Positions 32,915 to 44,948 of a DNA stretch of 64,000 nucleotides are shown here, piece by piece. A program made the position numbers and the translations under genes. Origin of the DNA: Corinectria fuckeliana. Taxonomy: Eukaryota > Ascomycota > Sordariomycetes > Hypocreales > Nectriaceae. Within the stretch, counting starts at the first letter, position 1; every line of letters starts with the position of its first letter. The stretch is from contig WPDH01000138.1 of assembly GCA_019137255.1 (NCBI GenBank), positions 62,001 through 126,000 of the forward strand. Direction: 5' to 3'. A model generated the notes under the pieces. That model was not told the DNA's origin, did no database searches, and was given only the letters and a program-made list of their open reading frames with translations.

Positions 32915-34634
32915 TGTTCAAAGCTTGCCTCCCACTGGCTTGATACGGGTTTACACCAAGCCTAGAATAATCCGACTAGATAGTAAGGTTGGAAAGATAA
33001 TGCTGTACTTTGATGTGTGTATGTTGTGTCAAGTGACAAGGGAGAAATAGACGCACTTTGAGATTCGAACACTGCAGTCGCACCTATTTAACTGGCGCTC
33101 CATCAGGCTTCCGGAATTCGTAGCTCCAGTAGGATCCAGACATTTCACTTTGCCATACCTGGATTCTGATGATCCGAGGAGTGATGATATCTCTTCATGT
33201 AAAGGAAGGAAAGAAGGGATCTTACATACAAGATCCAGATCTGTATCAATATAATGTAAAGGCTCCATCTTGTTGTGAACCACTGACCGCACCATTCCAC
33301 CAGTGACGCTGGCCGTCAAGTAATGAATATTGGATTGAACCTATCGCATCAAGAAACGAGACTCCAACGTCACCCTTACTCCGTCCTTACCTTTTCTTTA
33401 ATAGCTCGGTCCTAGAGATGAGCACTAAATTATTGGGCAGAGGTGGAGTAAATAGATACGCAGGTGGTAACAGCCTAACCAAAAAAACGTAGAGATGTCG
33501 CCTCATAATCTGCAGACGATTGCCATTCAACCTTAGCCTTTTGTTCAAATTAGATCGTGCAGCATTTAGGGTGTGAGAATAATTCCTTGAACCTCAAATT
33601 GAAACTTCTTCCCTCAATGCACAACGTTCTAGAACCACCATCGATCATATGAGGGATTAGTCGTGTGTTATCGCTCATCTTGATAAATCAGCACTAGAAT
33701 TATTCGTCTGCATAGCCTATTAGGCTAGAATTGTCAGTCAGTGGCTTCTACTGTCTAGTCTGGGAATAGAAGGTATAGAGAGCGAAAACAGGGCAAGGTT
33801 CAGGGTAGCTGCCATGCAAGCACGCGAAATAAATAAAATGAGTCTGAAGAGAAGGTTGAAATATCTGGAGAATATGCAGGAGATGAGATTCATGCACATG
33901 TTAACAGTTGATGAGTCTAAGTAAGTGGATGTTTGATTGCAGAACACCTACCAGCCGTAAGGCTATGTTTTGTTCATTATAATTCATCAGTGAATGATGA
34001 ATCTTGTGCCAACACACAAAACCCCCAAGTTGAGCCAATCACGTTAGAATCGACTGCCACGCGTTCTGATGAGACATGATAATAGATGCGATAAGTGACG
34101 GCTAATCATTCGCCACCCAATCAACCAAAGTGATCCCTTCAAGCTCGTCACTACTATGCAGGAATTCTCTTAAAGATGGCAGGTAACTGATATTGCATAA
34201 CTCGACCCAGTCAATCTCCCACCGACCTAGTATAAATTCCAATTTGAGGCTAGTAAATAGTCTCAGAATGTTCGAGACTCCCAGCCTGACCAATAAGCGA
34301 AGCTGTCACTACTGATCGAGACTGGCTCAGCAGTCAAGTCAGTGGCTCGCACTGTATCAACAACCCCTGCCCGATGTGGCGTCTGCGGAGTCAAGGGGTA
34401 TAGAGACTAACTAGTATGTACGAAGTAATGCAGGGAGGTTGAGTTAAGGGAGTGAGTACTGCGCATGTTCTCCCTGCTGAACCTGCGCCTACGGCTTCAT
34501 AGCGAGACAAGTCATCTCACTTTGCACTACTGAGTCTGCAACTTTTGCCTGGATAGAACCCACCGTGCGTAGCATTTTCTCACATCAGAACACTCTCACT
34601 CACGCCAAAAAAGAAAAAAGCCCATGACGGCGAT
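32915..34634. other. AT-rich intergenic stretch
   Basis: 1.7 kb without a recognisable gene; frames are short and AT-driven. The last 100 bp act as leader of the glycosyltransferase gene. Confidence 0.45.
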
Positions 34635-36299
34635 ATGGATGCCCTCACACGTATGCTGACGGGCGTGTCTGGCCGGCTGGGCTACCAGCGTCTGGGCGGT
34701 TACTCGTCGCCTTCGAAGCACTCGCAGAAATGGTCCAAGGCCGCTGTGCGAACCGTCGTCATTGCGCTGTCGATGGTTCTCTTGCTCGCCTTCATGAACA
34801 CCAGGGATCTCTCCCCGGGCGTTGCCGACGACCAGTCTGAACCAGCCGTCACCTCGCCAGAGCAGCCTCAGCAGCCAGAACAACTGGACTCGAACTGGCA
34901 AAACCGCCCCCGAGACAAAGACCGCCGTCTCGTCGTGCTTGTCCCGGCCACCGCACCCAGCCCGAACCTCTGCAAGTTCCTGCTGAGCGCCATTGCGCTT
35001 GGCTACCCGGCCCCCATCATCGTCAACTGGGGCGTGGACTTCCACGACATCTCGAAATGGGAGCGCGGCAAAAACCTGAGCAAGGTCCCCGGCGTCATGA
35101 GATTTCTCGACGCCGTCCTGCGCGAGGATGCCCATCCCGACGAGAGGCTCCACGAGGAGGACCTGGTGCTCATCGCAGACGGCTATGACGTCTGGTTCCA
35201 GCTGCCGCCCGACGTTCTCCTGCGACGCTATCACGAGATCAACGCGAGGGCCAACGCCCGGCTGCGCGAGCAGTGGAAACAAGCATCGCCTATGCCCATG
35301 CGGCAGACCATCATCACGGCATCGCAGAAGCGCTGCTACCCCCCGCTCGAGTCCGGCTCGGACCTGCGCTGCGACATGCTCCCGGAGAGCCCGCTCCGAG
35401 CGGACCTCTACGGCCCGGACACCGACAACAACTTCAACGACACCGAGTTCAGCCACGTGCGGCCCCGCTTCATCAACGGAGGCACGTACATGGGCCCGGC
35501 CGGCGACCTGCGACACATGTTCCGCCGTGTGCTGTTCAAACTCGACAGCGGCATCGGCGCCGGCCAGAAGCTGTACAGCGAGCAGGGCCTCTCGGGAGAG
35601 GTGCTGGGCGAGCAGGAGACTTGGCGGCAGTGGCGCAGAGAGAGAGAGCACCATGTGGCCGGCAACGATGCCCTGGCGATTGCGGAGCGGGACTACGAGT
35701 ACCACATGGGCATCGACTACCACCAGCTGCTGTCCATCCCTACCGTCTTCGCCGAGGAAGATGGAGTGATTATTGCCATGAACAACCGGACCGGGGTAGA
35801 CGCGCACTCAGCAGAACTCGGCATCTCCCCCGTACGGCTCCAACGTCTTCCGGAGGATATCGAGGCCTCCCCGAACCCCCTGGCGGCCGTCACGGAGAGT
35901 CCGGACTGGGCCGACATGCCACTGTACACCGACTTCTTCACCGAGGCCATCCCGGCCCTGCTGCACCACAACGCCCACGCCGGTGGCCGCAAAGAGCGGC
36001 GCGTCTGGTGGTGGGACCGCACGTGGTTCTTCGGCCACCTGCGCCAGCTTCTCGCGCTGCGCCTGACGCCCGGGGAACTGGCTCCGCTGGCCAACGTGAA
36101 GACCGAGGGCGGCAGCATCACGTACTGGGCGCCGCGGTCGGATGCGGAGCGGAGGAGGCCGCGGTTGTTCCCCGACTCGGCCGTGGAGCCGCTGGCCGCG
36201 GTGGAGTTTGAGACGGTCTGTCGAGACCCGGCCGAGGAGAAAGACTCGCCGCAGCACTGGTGGGATGAGGTGTTCCGGGACGGCAAGGGGCCGCTTTAG
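34635..36299 (+). CDS. Type II membrane glycosyltransferase, PLOD/procollagen galactosyltransferase-like
   Basis: 554 residues, intronless. A short basic cytosolic tail is followed by one membrane anchor (about residues 37-54) and a Pro/Gln-rich stem (about 60-90), the layout of Golgi glycosyltransferases. The catalytic domain starts at RRLVVLVPA (about 97) and has DGYDVWF (182-188), a DxxD-type metal/nucleotide-sugar site shared with the glycosyltransferase domain of lysyl hydroxylase/PLOD proteins, then RFINGGTYMGPA and later HHVAGNDALA. It probably transfers a sugar from a nucleotide donor onto protein or glycan in the secretory pathway; donor and acceptor are unknown. Its 3' end faces a nucleotide-sugar epimerase-like gene 200 bp away, which may supply a donor sugar. 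GC content is higher than in the flanks. Confidence 0.8.
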   Translation: MDALTRMLTGVSGRLGYQRLGGYSSPSKHSQKWSKAAVRTVVIALSMVLLLAFMNTRDLSPGVADDQSEPAVTSPEQPQQPEQLDSNWQNRPRDKDRRLVVLVPATAPSPNLCKFLLSAIALGYPAPIIVNWGVDFHDISKWERGKNLSKVPGVMRFLDAVLREDAHPDERLHEEDLVLIADGYDVWFQLPPDVLLRRYHEINARANARLREQWKQASPMPMRQTIITASQKRCYPPLESGSDLRCDMLPESPLRADLYGPDTDNNFNDTEFSHVRPRFINGGTYMGPAGDLRHMFRRVLFKLDSGIGAGQKLYSEQGLSGEVLGEQETWRQWRREREHHVAGNDALAIAERDYEYHMGIDYHQLLSIPTVFAEEDGVIIAMNNRTGVDAHSAELGISPVRLQRLPEDIEASPNPLAAVTESPDWADMPLYTDFFTEAIPALLHHNAHAGGRKERRVWWWDRTWFFGHLRQLLALRLTPGELAPLANVKTEGGSITYWAPRSDAERRRPRLFPDSAVEPLAAVEFETVCRDPAEEKDSPQHWWDEVFRDGKGPL

Positions 36300-36501
36300 T
36301 TATTTAGCAAGTTATTAACCAAGTAATAAGTAAATGACTTTGATGTTGGGATTTTTAACACGGCGACGACTGACTGACTGCATGCATCGTGCAACTGAAG
36401 CTGAAACGTGGATGCCATACGACTAGACATTAAGAATCAACCCGTTTTGACTACCTACTCCTCATAACCGGTTCCGTTTCCAATACATCTATCCATCTCT
36501 C

Positions 36502-37521
36502 CTAGCTCTTACCCTTCCCTATTGACTCTTGACGCAGAAACCATTCGACAAACTTGGGAATCCCCTGGTCGATCTTGGTCTGCGGGTGATAATCCAGTAA
36601 CCGCCTCGCCTTTGCAATATCCGCAAACGTGACCGGCACATCGCCAGCCTGTGCCTCGCGCCGATCAATGATTGCTTTCCGGCCAAGACTCTCCTCCAGG
36701 AGTTCAATCAGCTCGCAAAGCTCAATCGTCTGCGACTCGCCGAGGTTGAAGGTCTCGTAGCTGGCCGCTTTGAAGTCAATCGCCGCGCGGACCCCCTGGA
36801 TGATGTCGTCGACGTAGGTGTAGTCGCGGCGCGTCGTCCCGTCGCCGAAGACTGGGATCGGCTTCCCGCTGCGAATCAGCTTGGCGAACTTGTGAATCGC
36901 AAGATCGGGCCGCTGCCGCGCGCCGTACACGGTGAAGAAGCGCAGACACACGCAGCGGATGCCGTAGAGATGGGAGTAGGTGTGGCACATCAGCTCGCCG
37001 GCCGCCTTGGACGCTGCGTACGGCGAGATGGGCCTCAGAGTGTCGTCGCCCTCGGAGAAGGGGACCTTGGCGTTGAGGCCGTAGATGCTCGACGAGGACC
37101 CGAAGACGAACTGCGCCACGCCGAACTCCTTGGCGCACTCGAGGAGGTTCAGCGTGCCGCCCACGTTGGTTTCGACGTATTCAGCCGGCTTCTCCAACGA
37201 CGGCCGCACGCCCGCGCGCGACGCTAGATGGACAATCACGGCGAAGTTGTTCTCTGCAAAGACGTTGCGCAGGGCGTCACGCTGGCGGATGTCTAGTTCG
37301 TACAGCGTGAAGTTCGGGTTGAAGTGGTGGGCGGCGAGGTTTGCGCGCTTGATCTCGGGCGCGTAAAAGTCATCAAAGTTGTCGACGACGACGACCTGCC
37401 AGCTGCCTTCGGCCAGAAGGTGTTCGACCAGATGTGACCCGATGAACCCCGCGCCGCCAGTGACCAAGATCTGTCTCGGGGGCGCCCATTCATGCGTCTC
37501 GAGTGGAGGAGTGGGAATCAT
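36502..37521 (-). CDS. NAD-dependent epimerase/dehydratase, UDP-glucuronate 4-epimerase-like
   Basis: 339 residues, intronless, extended SDR family. The Rossmann motif TGGAGFIGSH (21-30), acidic Asp47 in VVVDNFDDFY for NAD binding, HLASRAGVRPS, SSSSIYG and the catalytic pair Tyr168/Lys172 in SPYAASKAAGE are all present. RFFTVYGARQRPDLAIHKF and GDGTTRRDYTYVDD place it with bacterial-type UDP-glucuronate 4-epimerases (UDP-GlcA to UDP-GalA) rather than with fungal UDP-glucose 4-epimerase. A soluble cytosolic enzyme is expected. It is convergent with the glycosyltransferase. The lack of introns and bacterial-looking motifs suggest an old lateral transfer, which needs a phylogeny. The family assignment is strong; the exact substrate is inferred. 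Confidence 0.85.
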   Translation of the reverse strand: MIPTPPLETHEWAPPRQILVTGGAGFIGSHLVEHLLAEGSWQVVVVDNFDDFYAPEIKRANLAAHHFNPNFTLYELDIRQRDALRNVFAENNFAVIVHLASRAGVRPSLEKPAEYVETNVGGTLNLLECAKEFGVAQFVFGSSSSIYGLNAKVPFSEGDDTLRPISPYAASKAAGELMCHTYSHLYGIRCVCLRFFTVYGARQRPDLAIHKFAKLIRSGKPIPVFGDGTTRRDYTYVDDIIQGVRAAIDFKAASYETFNLGESQTIELCELIELLEESLGRKAIIDRREAQAGDVPVTFADIAKARRLLDYHPQTKIDQGIPKFVEWFLRQESIGKGKS

Positions 37522-40500
37522 ATCTGTATAATGGCAAGCAGGGGTATGTTGGCTTCGTTTTTCAGGATTAAATCTCCTATGAGCCAGACCTTCTGTTCAA
37601 ATGAACAGTCTCCATGATATAATTACTGGTTCATGTTCTTTGTTTTAGCAGCACTGCCGTCTTCCGAGACCCCTGAGCTAACGCACGGTGTGGGTATTAT
37701 ATGGGAATGGTGGCGTAGCTAGTAAATGAGGACGAGCGCCACCCGATGGCCACTATTGACTCTGAGTTGGTTGTGGTTGGTTAGCTTGATAGTGCCATCA
37801 CTGGAACGTGAGATCTGGCTGTCTCAGTCATTGACACCTACGCTTGAACTGAGTGCGGGCACCTACATGGACTTGGCACCGTGACTGATAAAAATTCCAC
37901 GGCATTTTTGCAGCCGTAGTGCCTTGGCTGCTTGCTCTTCCATCGACTCCCACGCTGGCAGAGAAGTAGAGCCGTGAAAGAATGAAATGAATGCACATGC
38001 CTCTGCTGGGTGGTCTGGACAATCTACGAACGGATGAGAATGCCGAAATGAAATGCCAGCAAGGCAACAGCCATGGCGCGCTGCACGAATGGGAACAATT
38101 CGGTAGCGTACACGTAAGTGAGTTGGCTGCATGTTGTTGTTGTTGTTGTTCTTGTTGTAAGACGCGATGTGTAGGAAGATCACAGGGACGACTGCGACAG
38201 TACAGCGGCCACCGTTGTCGGCGAGAAGACAACAACACAAGCCGCGATGAGAGAGCGCTCATGTTTCCAGAACGGCGCTAGCAAGAGAAAAAAATAGTTG
38301 GAGGTATTGGCGATAGCAGGATGTTCGCAAGGGCAGGTAAAACTGCAAGAAATTGAGGGCATCTCCGTGCCGAGGACGAGTTGTGAGGTGAGGAATATGC
38401 CGGATTCGTTTATGCATAAGCAGGATAACTTCCAATGGTTGGAGAAGACACAGCCATGAATTGCCGCTGGAAAATGCAGTCTGGAGAACAGAGGATGATA
38501 ATTGAACTAGCAGTGATGCTACGCTTGCGGCCAAGGCTGTCGTTGACGTCGAGTACAGCAGGCAGAGTAACAAGACCTCCCAAGTTGTACGAAGTCTTTA
38601 GAGTATACTTGTCACGAATCCTAGCGATGGGAGCCAATTCTCGCACCCGACGGAAACTAGTAACTTGACGAAAATCATCTTGAGTCATTCTTTCCTAACC
38701 TTCAGCGGAGGCTAAAGTTACCCGGGTAGGGCTGACTAGACTGACAACTCTTTTAGTTGCTAACAGGGGTCTTTCATTTTGTCATAATCGTAGGGTTGAG
38801 AGATGCTGGTAAGCTCAAAGCCTGACATTAAACTCATTGCCTCAAAAAGCCAAGAGGAGGCTTCCGCATTTACACACGGATAGGCCGACGCCTCCAACGT
38901 TGTAGTAAGCAGCACGGAATGCCTTCGTCCCCTGCAAACATGGAAGAAGCCGTCACTGGTCGCAACCCTCATACCGCCACCGTTTTTGAGACTTGTTCAA
39001 CAAAATGCTGCTCGAAGGTGCTTGCAGTAAACCAGGACGCCTCACCCACCATGGATATCACGCTTTGCCTCCTCTCTAGGCTGGAACAGGCAGAGTGGAG
39101 GAGCTCCGCTGCGCCTATAAGGCAGGTGACGTGGATATCGTGACTTTATAGGTATGACTAGGTTTCATCTCCCGGCGCGATTAGTTTGAAGTGATCAAGA
39201 CGAAGTAGAGTCGGAACAAGATGGACCGATCAAAGCCTACAAACTGGGCTCACTCGAGATTCAGGCAGTGTTTAGACTATAGGGTTAAGTAATGGAAAAA
39301 AGTGATTTGACATGGACAAATGGTCTAGTCTTAAGGGCCATGTCTAGGTTACGAAAGAAAGGATATAGGAAGCTGGAAAAAGAGAAGTCATTATAAGTCG
39401 GCTAGCATGTATACAGGTACCTTAGGCATCTAATGCTCTAATGCTCTAATACGACAATCTCTCAAGGCCCTAATGCCTTAGAGTATTTTAGTACCATATC
39501 TTAATATCCTAATACACTAAGTGATCTGCCTATATTGATAGTAGGATCATAATTAAAAAGAAGGATTACTTAAGTGGTAGAAAACTTTCTCATCGACCTT
39601 TGCCGTCTTACAGCCATTACTAACCAGCCCTACCACTTCAGTTGCCTGTGTTCATGGCCAAGACCGCCGTCGAGGCTACCCTGCTCCCTTTCAACGTAAC
39701 ACTCAATAAAAGCTGGTTCAATCTTTTGTCCTTAGGGGTTAGGGTTAGGATCTCGTTAGTCTTGGCTAGGTACTGGTCTCGGAAGGCATCCCAAAGCTTC
39801 TGATCGGCATGGTGTTCAGCTGTAGGAACGGGTTCAAGACTAACTTCACGTAGAAAGAAAATTCTGCCTCGTTCCTGTGCCGACAAATTCCCCTTTTATG
39901 ATATGCGAATCACGGTTTAGATTAGAAGTGCAGATCATTGACAGTTAAGAAGCTGACACAAAACGAGGAGGACACCTGGGGACACTTTGTTAGTGGGAGA
40001 TGCAGCCAGTGCAGACCAACGACCCGACCAAAGCTGTCAACTTAGAAACGAGAATGTGCAGATAAAATCGAAGCTCAAGCAACCATCAAAAGCACAATTT
40101 AGCTCAAATAGCTTTTAGACACTAGATACAGTGCCTCTAGATATCATCCAGCTGATAGAAGTGAAGTCAAAACGATAAGAGCTGATGCGACAGCTTGGGC
40201 AAGGTAAGGCAAAGAGACAAAAGGTGGGTTCCATTTGTAAGAAAGGAAAAAAGCGTGCCCTTCCTAAGACTGGGCAAAGTAACCGCCTTAAGTAGTGACC
40301 TCTAACTGCTAGGTCCTACGTGCATTAAACCCCTGTGTGCCTTTTAGCACCATCACAACACAAGGACAAAAAAAGGTTTGGTTGATTATTAATAGTAAAG
40401 GAGATGCTCTTGGCTTTGGATGTACTTGACTTGAATTGTTGGGCCGGTGTCTCTTCTTGCCATTCTTAATAGCTTTCTTCATGCCAGCAATGTCCAGGAT

Positions 40501-40770
40501 GGACCAAGCCCCGCCATCCCCTATCTGTCAAACAACAACTTCCGCGATAAACAAAGACTGACTACAAGTTTCGTAATACCAGGATTGAGACACGCGATAT
40601 TTGATGCATTCCTGCTCTGTCCGAGTTGTTCTGAGGCGATAGGAGCCGCCTCCTGCGAAGTGGTTGGCTAGGCTGTGTGTTGCTACTGTCGGTAACGAGC
40701 GGGATCGGTGATGGTTTGTTTCAGGTAAGATAACCACCCGGCCGTGATGACATGGTTTCCCTGGGTGGCC
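37522..40770. other. Long intergenic stretch without a recognisable gene
   Basis: 3.2 kb. It contains a TGT microsatellite (about 38132-38152), repeated TCTAATGC phrases near 39427-39450, AT-rich DNA around 39290-39560 and a short telomere-like run (39732-39749). A frame on the minus strand (39886-39638) is open but overlaps the telomere-like run and is not recognised. No gene can be supported. Confidence 0.45.
39732..39749 (+). repeat. Short interstitial telomere-like run
   Basis: TTAGGGGTTAGGGTTAGG is about two and a half units of the TTAGGG telomere repeat used by most filamentous fungi, with one extra G. It is too short to be a telomere and may be chance or a repair scar. Confidence 0.5.
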
Positions 40771-41118
40771 TCAGTGATGTTGAGGCGCGGTGGATGCTTC
40801 GGACCAACGAGGCGCAGCCGAGGGATCGAAAGCGGATGTGCCTAATGGAGGGTCGCGGCTCGTGAAGGACTTCGTTTCAGAAACGCGGGCGGTGGGAGAG
40901 GCGGTTGAGTTGGGAGCAATGGGAGGAAAGACTCGTGATACCCATAGCTTGTCCATGATGGCGTCCCGAACCGCGCCGTCTCGGCCACTGGAGGCATCAT
41001 GGTCGGTAGTGCTTAGCCGCCTGGTTTGGATGATGCCTAGGATTAGGGCTGGGGTTCGGACCGGGGCAGTCAGGGGAACGCGGAGGCTCCGGCACACGGT
41101 TTGCAGTGAGGAACTCAT
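40771..41118 (-). CDS. Small hypothetical protein with a mitochondrial-type presequence
   Basis: 115 residues from the ATG at 41118. The N-terminus is rich in Arg, Ser and Leu with no acidic residue for about 45 positions and contains RRLSTT, typical of a cleaved mitochondrial import signal. The rest is Ser/Pro/Ala-rich with KSFTSRDPPLG and no known domain. The frame is open without introns and GC-rich compared with the flanks. No family was recognised. It could also be a chance frame; the presequence-like character is the only positive evidence. Confidence 0.35.
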   Translation of the reverse strand: MSSSLQTVCRSLRVPLTAPVRTPALILGIIQTRRLSTTDHDASSGRDGAVRDAIMDKLWVSRVFPPIAPNSTASPTARVSETKSFTSRDPPLGTSAFDPSAAPRWSEASTAPQHH

Positions 41119-41969
41119 GGTGGGGTTGTGTGTGGATGTGTGTGGGGGCAGTGAGCAGATGAGTAAGTGGGAGAGTTGTACGCGGTGATGAGCAACGTCA
41201 AATGCAAGTCCTGGGGAACATCCAGCTGACAGGGAGAACGCCATTAATATATTCTAGCCAAGGGCATCCTGATGGATGCTACTTCGGATGAACGGGTGGA
41301 ATTGATAGGGAAGACTTCTCCAGGATTCCCCCGCATTCTGCCCACCCGCGCATGATGCCGCAATGGGGGGGCCGGTAACTACACCGGGAGTACTCCGTAG
41401 CAGCTCCGTAGCTCCGAACCCCGGATTCCCGAGTCTGACCTTGGTGCTAGAAGGAGCGGGAAGCTTCCTTGGAAGAGTCTAAGTAAGGCTCCGGTCACCT
41501 TTCGACACGCGGCAGCATGTGCGGGATATTGTCCGGCCGATCTTGGACGAACCGATCTTCCCGCAATGAACGCATTCAACACTGAAGAGATCAAACTACC
41601 TGGAACCAACGCCTCCGCAAGTGTATCCCGAAGTATACAGAGAGGTAGGAGGATATGGAGTTATTCTTTCGCCCCGAATTAGCCAGCTATAGGGCCAACC
41701 CACCCGATACTTTTATCTGGACACCAGCCAAATGGACGTCATGTCTCAACATCCGTCCACATTGAAGCCAGAACGGAAAGTAGTCCCAATAGAGATTCCG
41801 GCCGCGCAATTTAGGTATAAACAAAATCCTCATTTCAAGGTAGTATACAAGCGATATGATGCGAAGAGTGCTAGAACATGAGTGCTATGATACCAACAGA
41901 CTCTGCTTCGTCATCACACTGCAGAAGCTCACACAAGTCTTCTATTCCATCTTGTCTGTCGCCATAACC
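41119..41969. other. Intergenic
   Basis: 850 bp between the small minus-strand frame and the sugar transporter 3' end. It has several CCG/CGG-rich palindromic bits near 41380-41580 but no recognisable gene. Confidence 0.4.
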
Positions 41970-43778
41970 TTACTCGTTGTCCTTGACGTCAATGACAGTT
42001 GACTTGAACTTCCTGGCAGAAACCTTGCGATTGAACAAGATATCGGCCTCGCGGTAAGTGCGGTGCTTGAGCTCGGGGAGAAAGAAGTAGGCCATCATCC
42101 AGCAGACGCAAGCGGTACTTCCCCAGACGTAACCGCACTTGCCTGCGAGGTTCCATCCGGTCGGGTTGAGCAGTCGCGAGGCTAGGTAGATCATGGGAAT
42201 CTCGGCGACGTAGTAGGCGGCACGGCCGACAGCGGTGCTCAAAGCGCGGAGACGGACCGAGGACGTCTCGGCAATGATGGTGTACGAGATGGGTCCGAGG
42301 GTACCGGCAAAGACGAACGAGATGATGATACCTAGAACGGCTTGGGCGTAGTTGGTCGCATCGCTCTGCTTGATAGAGGCGATGATGCCGAGAATAAAGA
42401 GCAGAGTGATGTTGGTGGCTGTGCCCCAGAGGTAGATGGTTCGACGGCCGAACCAGGCGGTGAGAAACCAAGAAAGCGCGTTGGCGACGAATTGGAGACA
42501 CGAGTTGATCAGGTTGAGCTGGAAAGAACGGTCGGTCGACATGCCGGCCTCTGAGCAGGAAGTCAGTCAGTCATGCTTGGAAGTTGTCCGGCGCAAGACG
42601 GGAGCTACTCACGCTCGAAGAAGAAGGTAGCCTGGTTGGCAATCAGGTTTCCAGCAAAATTCTGGGACGCGTACATCAAGCATGTAATAATTGTTCGCCT
42701 CAAATCGGTACCCTTGAAGAGGTCGAGGAGGTTCGGGGTACCACCGAGCTTAGCTTCGATCTCGACGGTTCGCTCTATCATGGCAAGCGACTGTTGAGCA
42801 TGCTCTTTGGATTCACTGCCGAGCCGTTCGAGGGAGCGAAGGGCCTCCGCTTTGCGTCCGCGACGAGCAAGCCACCAAGGAGATTCGGGGGCGAGGAAGA
42901 TGAGGATCAGGAGGGGGGTCTAGACGAGTCAGCCAGTTGTCGTAGGTACACGACGTAAAGATGTAGATGTAAAAGAAGGACTCACGGGGAAGAGCCACTG
43001 CAAGGCGAGAGGCACTCGCCACGACCACTCATCGCCTCGCTTGTTGTAGCTATAGGTGACACCGGCGACAATGATTGAGCCGATAGACCAACTCATCTGC
43101 AGAGTAGCTGTGCAGGCGCCTCGGAGGGCGAGCGGCACAATCTCGCTGGCGTAGGCGGGGGAGTTGGCGATGAAGAATCCCCAAGGGACGCCTTCCAACG
43201 CTTGTCCGACAACGAGGAGGGTGAGGGAGTCGGCAAAGAAGGAGACGAAGATGGTGGCGTTCATGAGGATCAGGCCCACGATGGTAGTCCAGCGGTACCC
43301 GAGGCGGTTGGTGATGGGTCCGGCCACGAAAACACCGACGAAGGCACCGCACTGGCCGGATTGGAAGAGAGCGCTCTGCCATTTGGTTGGGATGGCGTAG
43401 CTGTTTCCCTCGACGTGAATGCCGTACCTCTCTTGGAAGGCAGGGAGCGCGACAAAGTTGCCGTTCAGGAACATGTCGAAGGACTCCATGACCTCGAATG
43501 GGCGTCAGCTTTTGTTCTGCGAGATGTAGATGCAGGGAGGGGCTGCTGGACAAGGGGGAAGATGGACTCACAATGGTGAAGCACATGATGAAGGCCCATA
43601 AGCAAGCCCAGGGATGGCTCTTGGCCGCCGTCCACACGCCCGTCTCATGCTCGCGGTTCTCACCGTCAAAGGCATCGAGCATGAGGTCGCGGTTGGCCAA
43701 GACCTCGTCATGAAGGACGTCGACCTGAGCGTCCTGGTGCAACTCATCCTCCTTTGACTCTTTGACACCTGACGACAT
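41970..43778 (-). CDS. MFS sugar transporter (maltose/alpha-glucoside permease-like)
   Basis: Exons 43778-43572, 43492-42986, 42919-42613 and 42550-41970 give 533 residues; introns are 79, 66 and 62 bp. Junctions restore FTIVMESFDMFL, QWLFPTPLLIL and FFFEQAGMSTD. Sugar-porter marks are present: AGPITNRLGYR after helix 2, PESPWWLARRGR after helix 6 with the long cytosolic loop, and PELKHRTYREAD after helix 12. The soluble acidic N-terminus of about 60 residues resembles maltose permeases. It is a plasma-membrane proton symporter of a mono- or disaccharide; the substrate cannot be set from sequence. No glycosidase lies beside it, so there is no hint of a maltose-type operon-like pair. Confidence 0.88.
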
Positions 43779-44948
43779 GTTGGGATGGCTCGCTGTGTCA
43801 CCGTGCCAATGCTAGATGCGAAGGGAATGCAAAACATGGCCAGGGGAGAAAAGGCAACGGCAAGTTGGGGTATTATATCCATTGCTACCACGTAGTACAG
43901 CTGCGTGTCTTTCCAATGATGTGCCAGTTTGGTGTGACGCGTGATACGTGGATTAATTTGTCGTCCCTGTACGTGTCGAGGGCCATGATAGGTGCGCATT
44001 CGTGTAAACCCGATGAAGGGCCTAGTTCCGTGATTCGCTGTGTCAGATTGGACCGCTTCAGACTCTGAACATGGCTGTCCGCAACCCAGAAGGGCTTTGA
44101 AGTTGGTAGTCTAGCCTTATTCACGGGTGGATGTAACCATGTATGTATGATGTGACCCACCGTCACGGGCCGAAGGCGGGGAGAGATTGCGGAGTAAGTT
44201 GCGGAGTAGTGATCTAGATGGGTACTTGCGTATATCTTGTAGGTAGTTGGTTCGTAGCCATGGGCGAGTCTCCACGTGTAAAGAATGCTTGTATTCTCGT
44301 TTCTTGGATGGCACCCAGGAACTCCCAGATTCTAGCTTCCAACCAGCCTTGACGCCCTCCGACTGGAGCGAGTAACGTAGCATCTAGTCCTCCTTCCTCT
44401 TGAGGCTAGTTTGGCTGGGGTATTGATCCTATAACACACATTAGCCTATGAAGACAGCCGTGCCAGTGGGAATACTACGGGGAATGGTACGGGGAAAAGT
44501 CGAACCACGCTGGGGTAATGAATGGAGCATGGAGAACGAGGGGCGACAACGCGGGGTTGCTTTGGTCCCCCATTGGCATCGATCTGCAATTGGTGCGGAT
44601 AATTGCTTGTCGAAGGGAATATCATCCTTCTATTATCACCAAGCCAGCAGCATTGCGATTGCTCAATATGTTCAACAGCAGGCTTAGGGTCGCATTCCTA
44701 GCCGAGGAACCGACATCCATCAGCCACATAGTACTATGGTCCTCACCCATACCAACCTTTGCATGGCTCATTCGGGAGCAGTTCCGGAAACTCCCCGGAG
44801 TCCGGAACCACGATTAAGACAGAACGGTACCTACTCCACCAGCACGGCACTCGCTGACTCGCCATCCACACACACACAGTCTCCTCACCGCTCGCATCAA
44901 TGCATATGCATGGCGCAGTGCAACATATACAAAGACCGCTGTAGGCTC
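43779..44948. other. Intergenic
   Basis: 1.17 kb upstream of the sugar transporter and downstream of the lactonase-like gene. Nothing protein-like was seen; it should include the transporter promoter. Confidence 0.4.

Noticed and set aside
34596..35807. 403-codon minus-strand frame over the glycosyltransferase
   Set aside because: Val/Ala/Gly-rich shadow of a GC-rich gene; the plus strand has the anchor and DGYDVWF.
38132..38152. TGT microsatellite giving a poly-Gln run in a minus-strand frame
   Set aside because: The surrounding frame is Cys/Ser/Arg-rich noise; treated as a simple repeat, not a gene.
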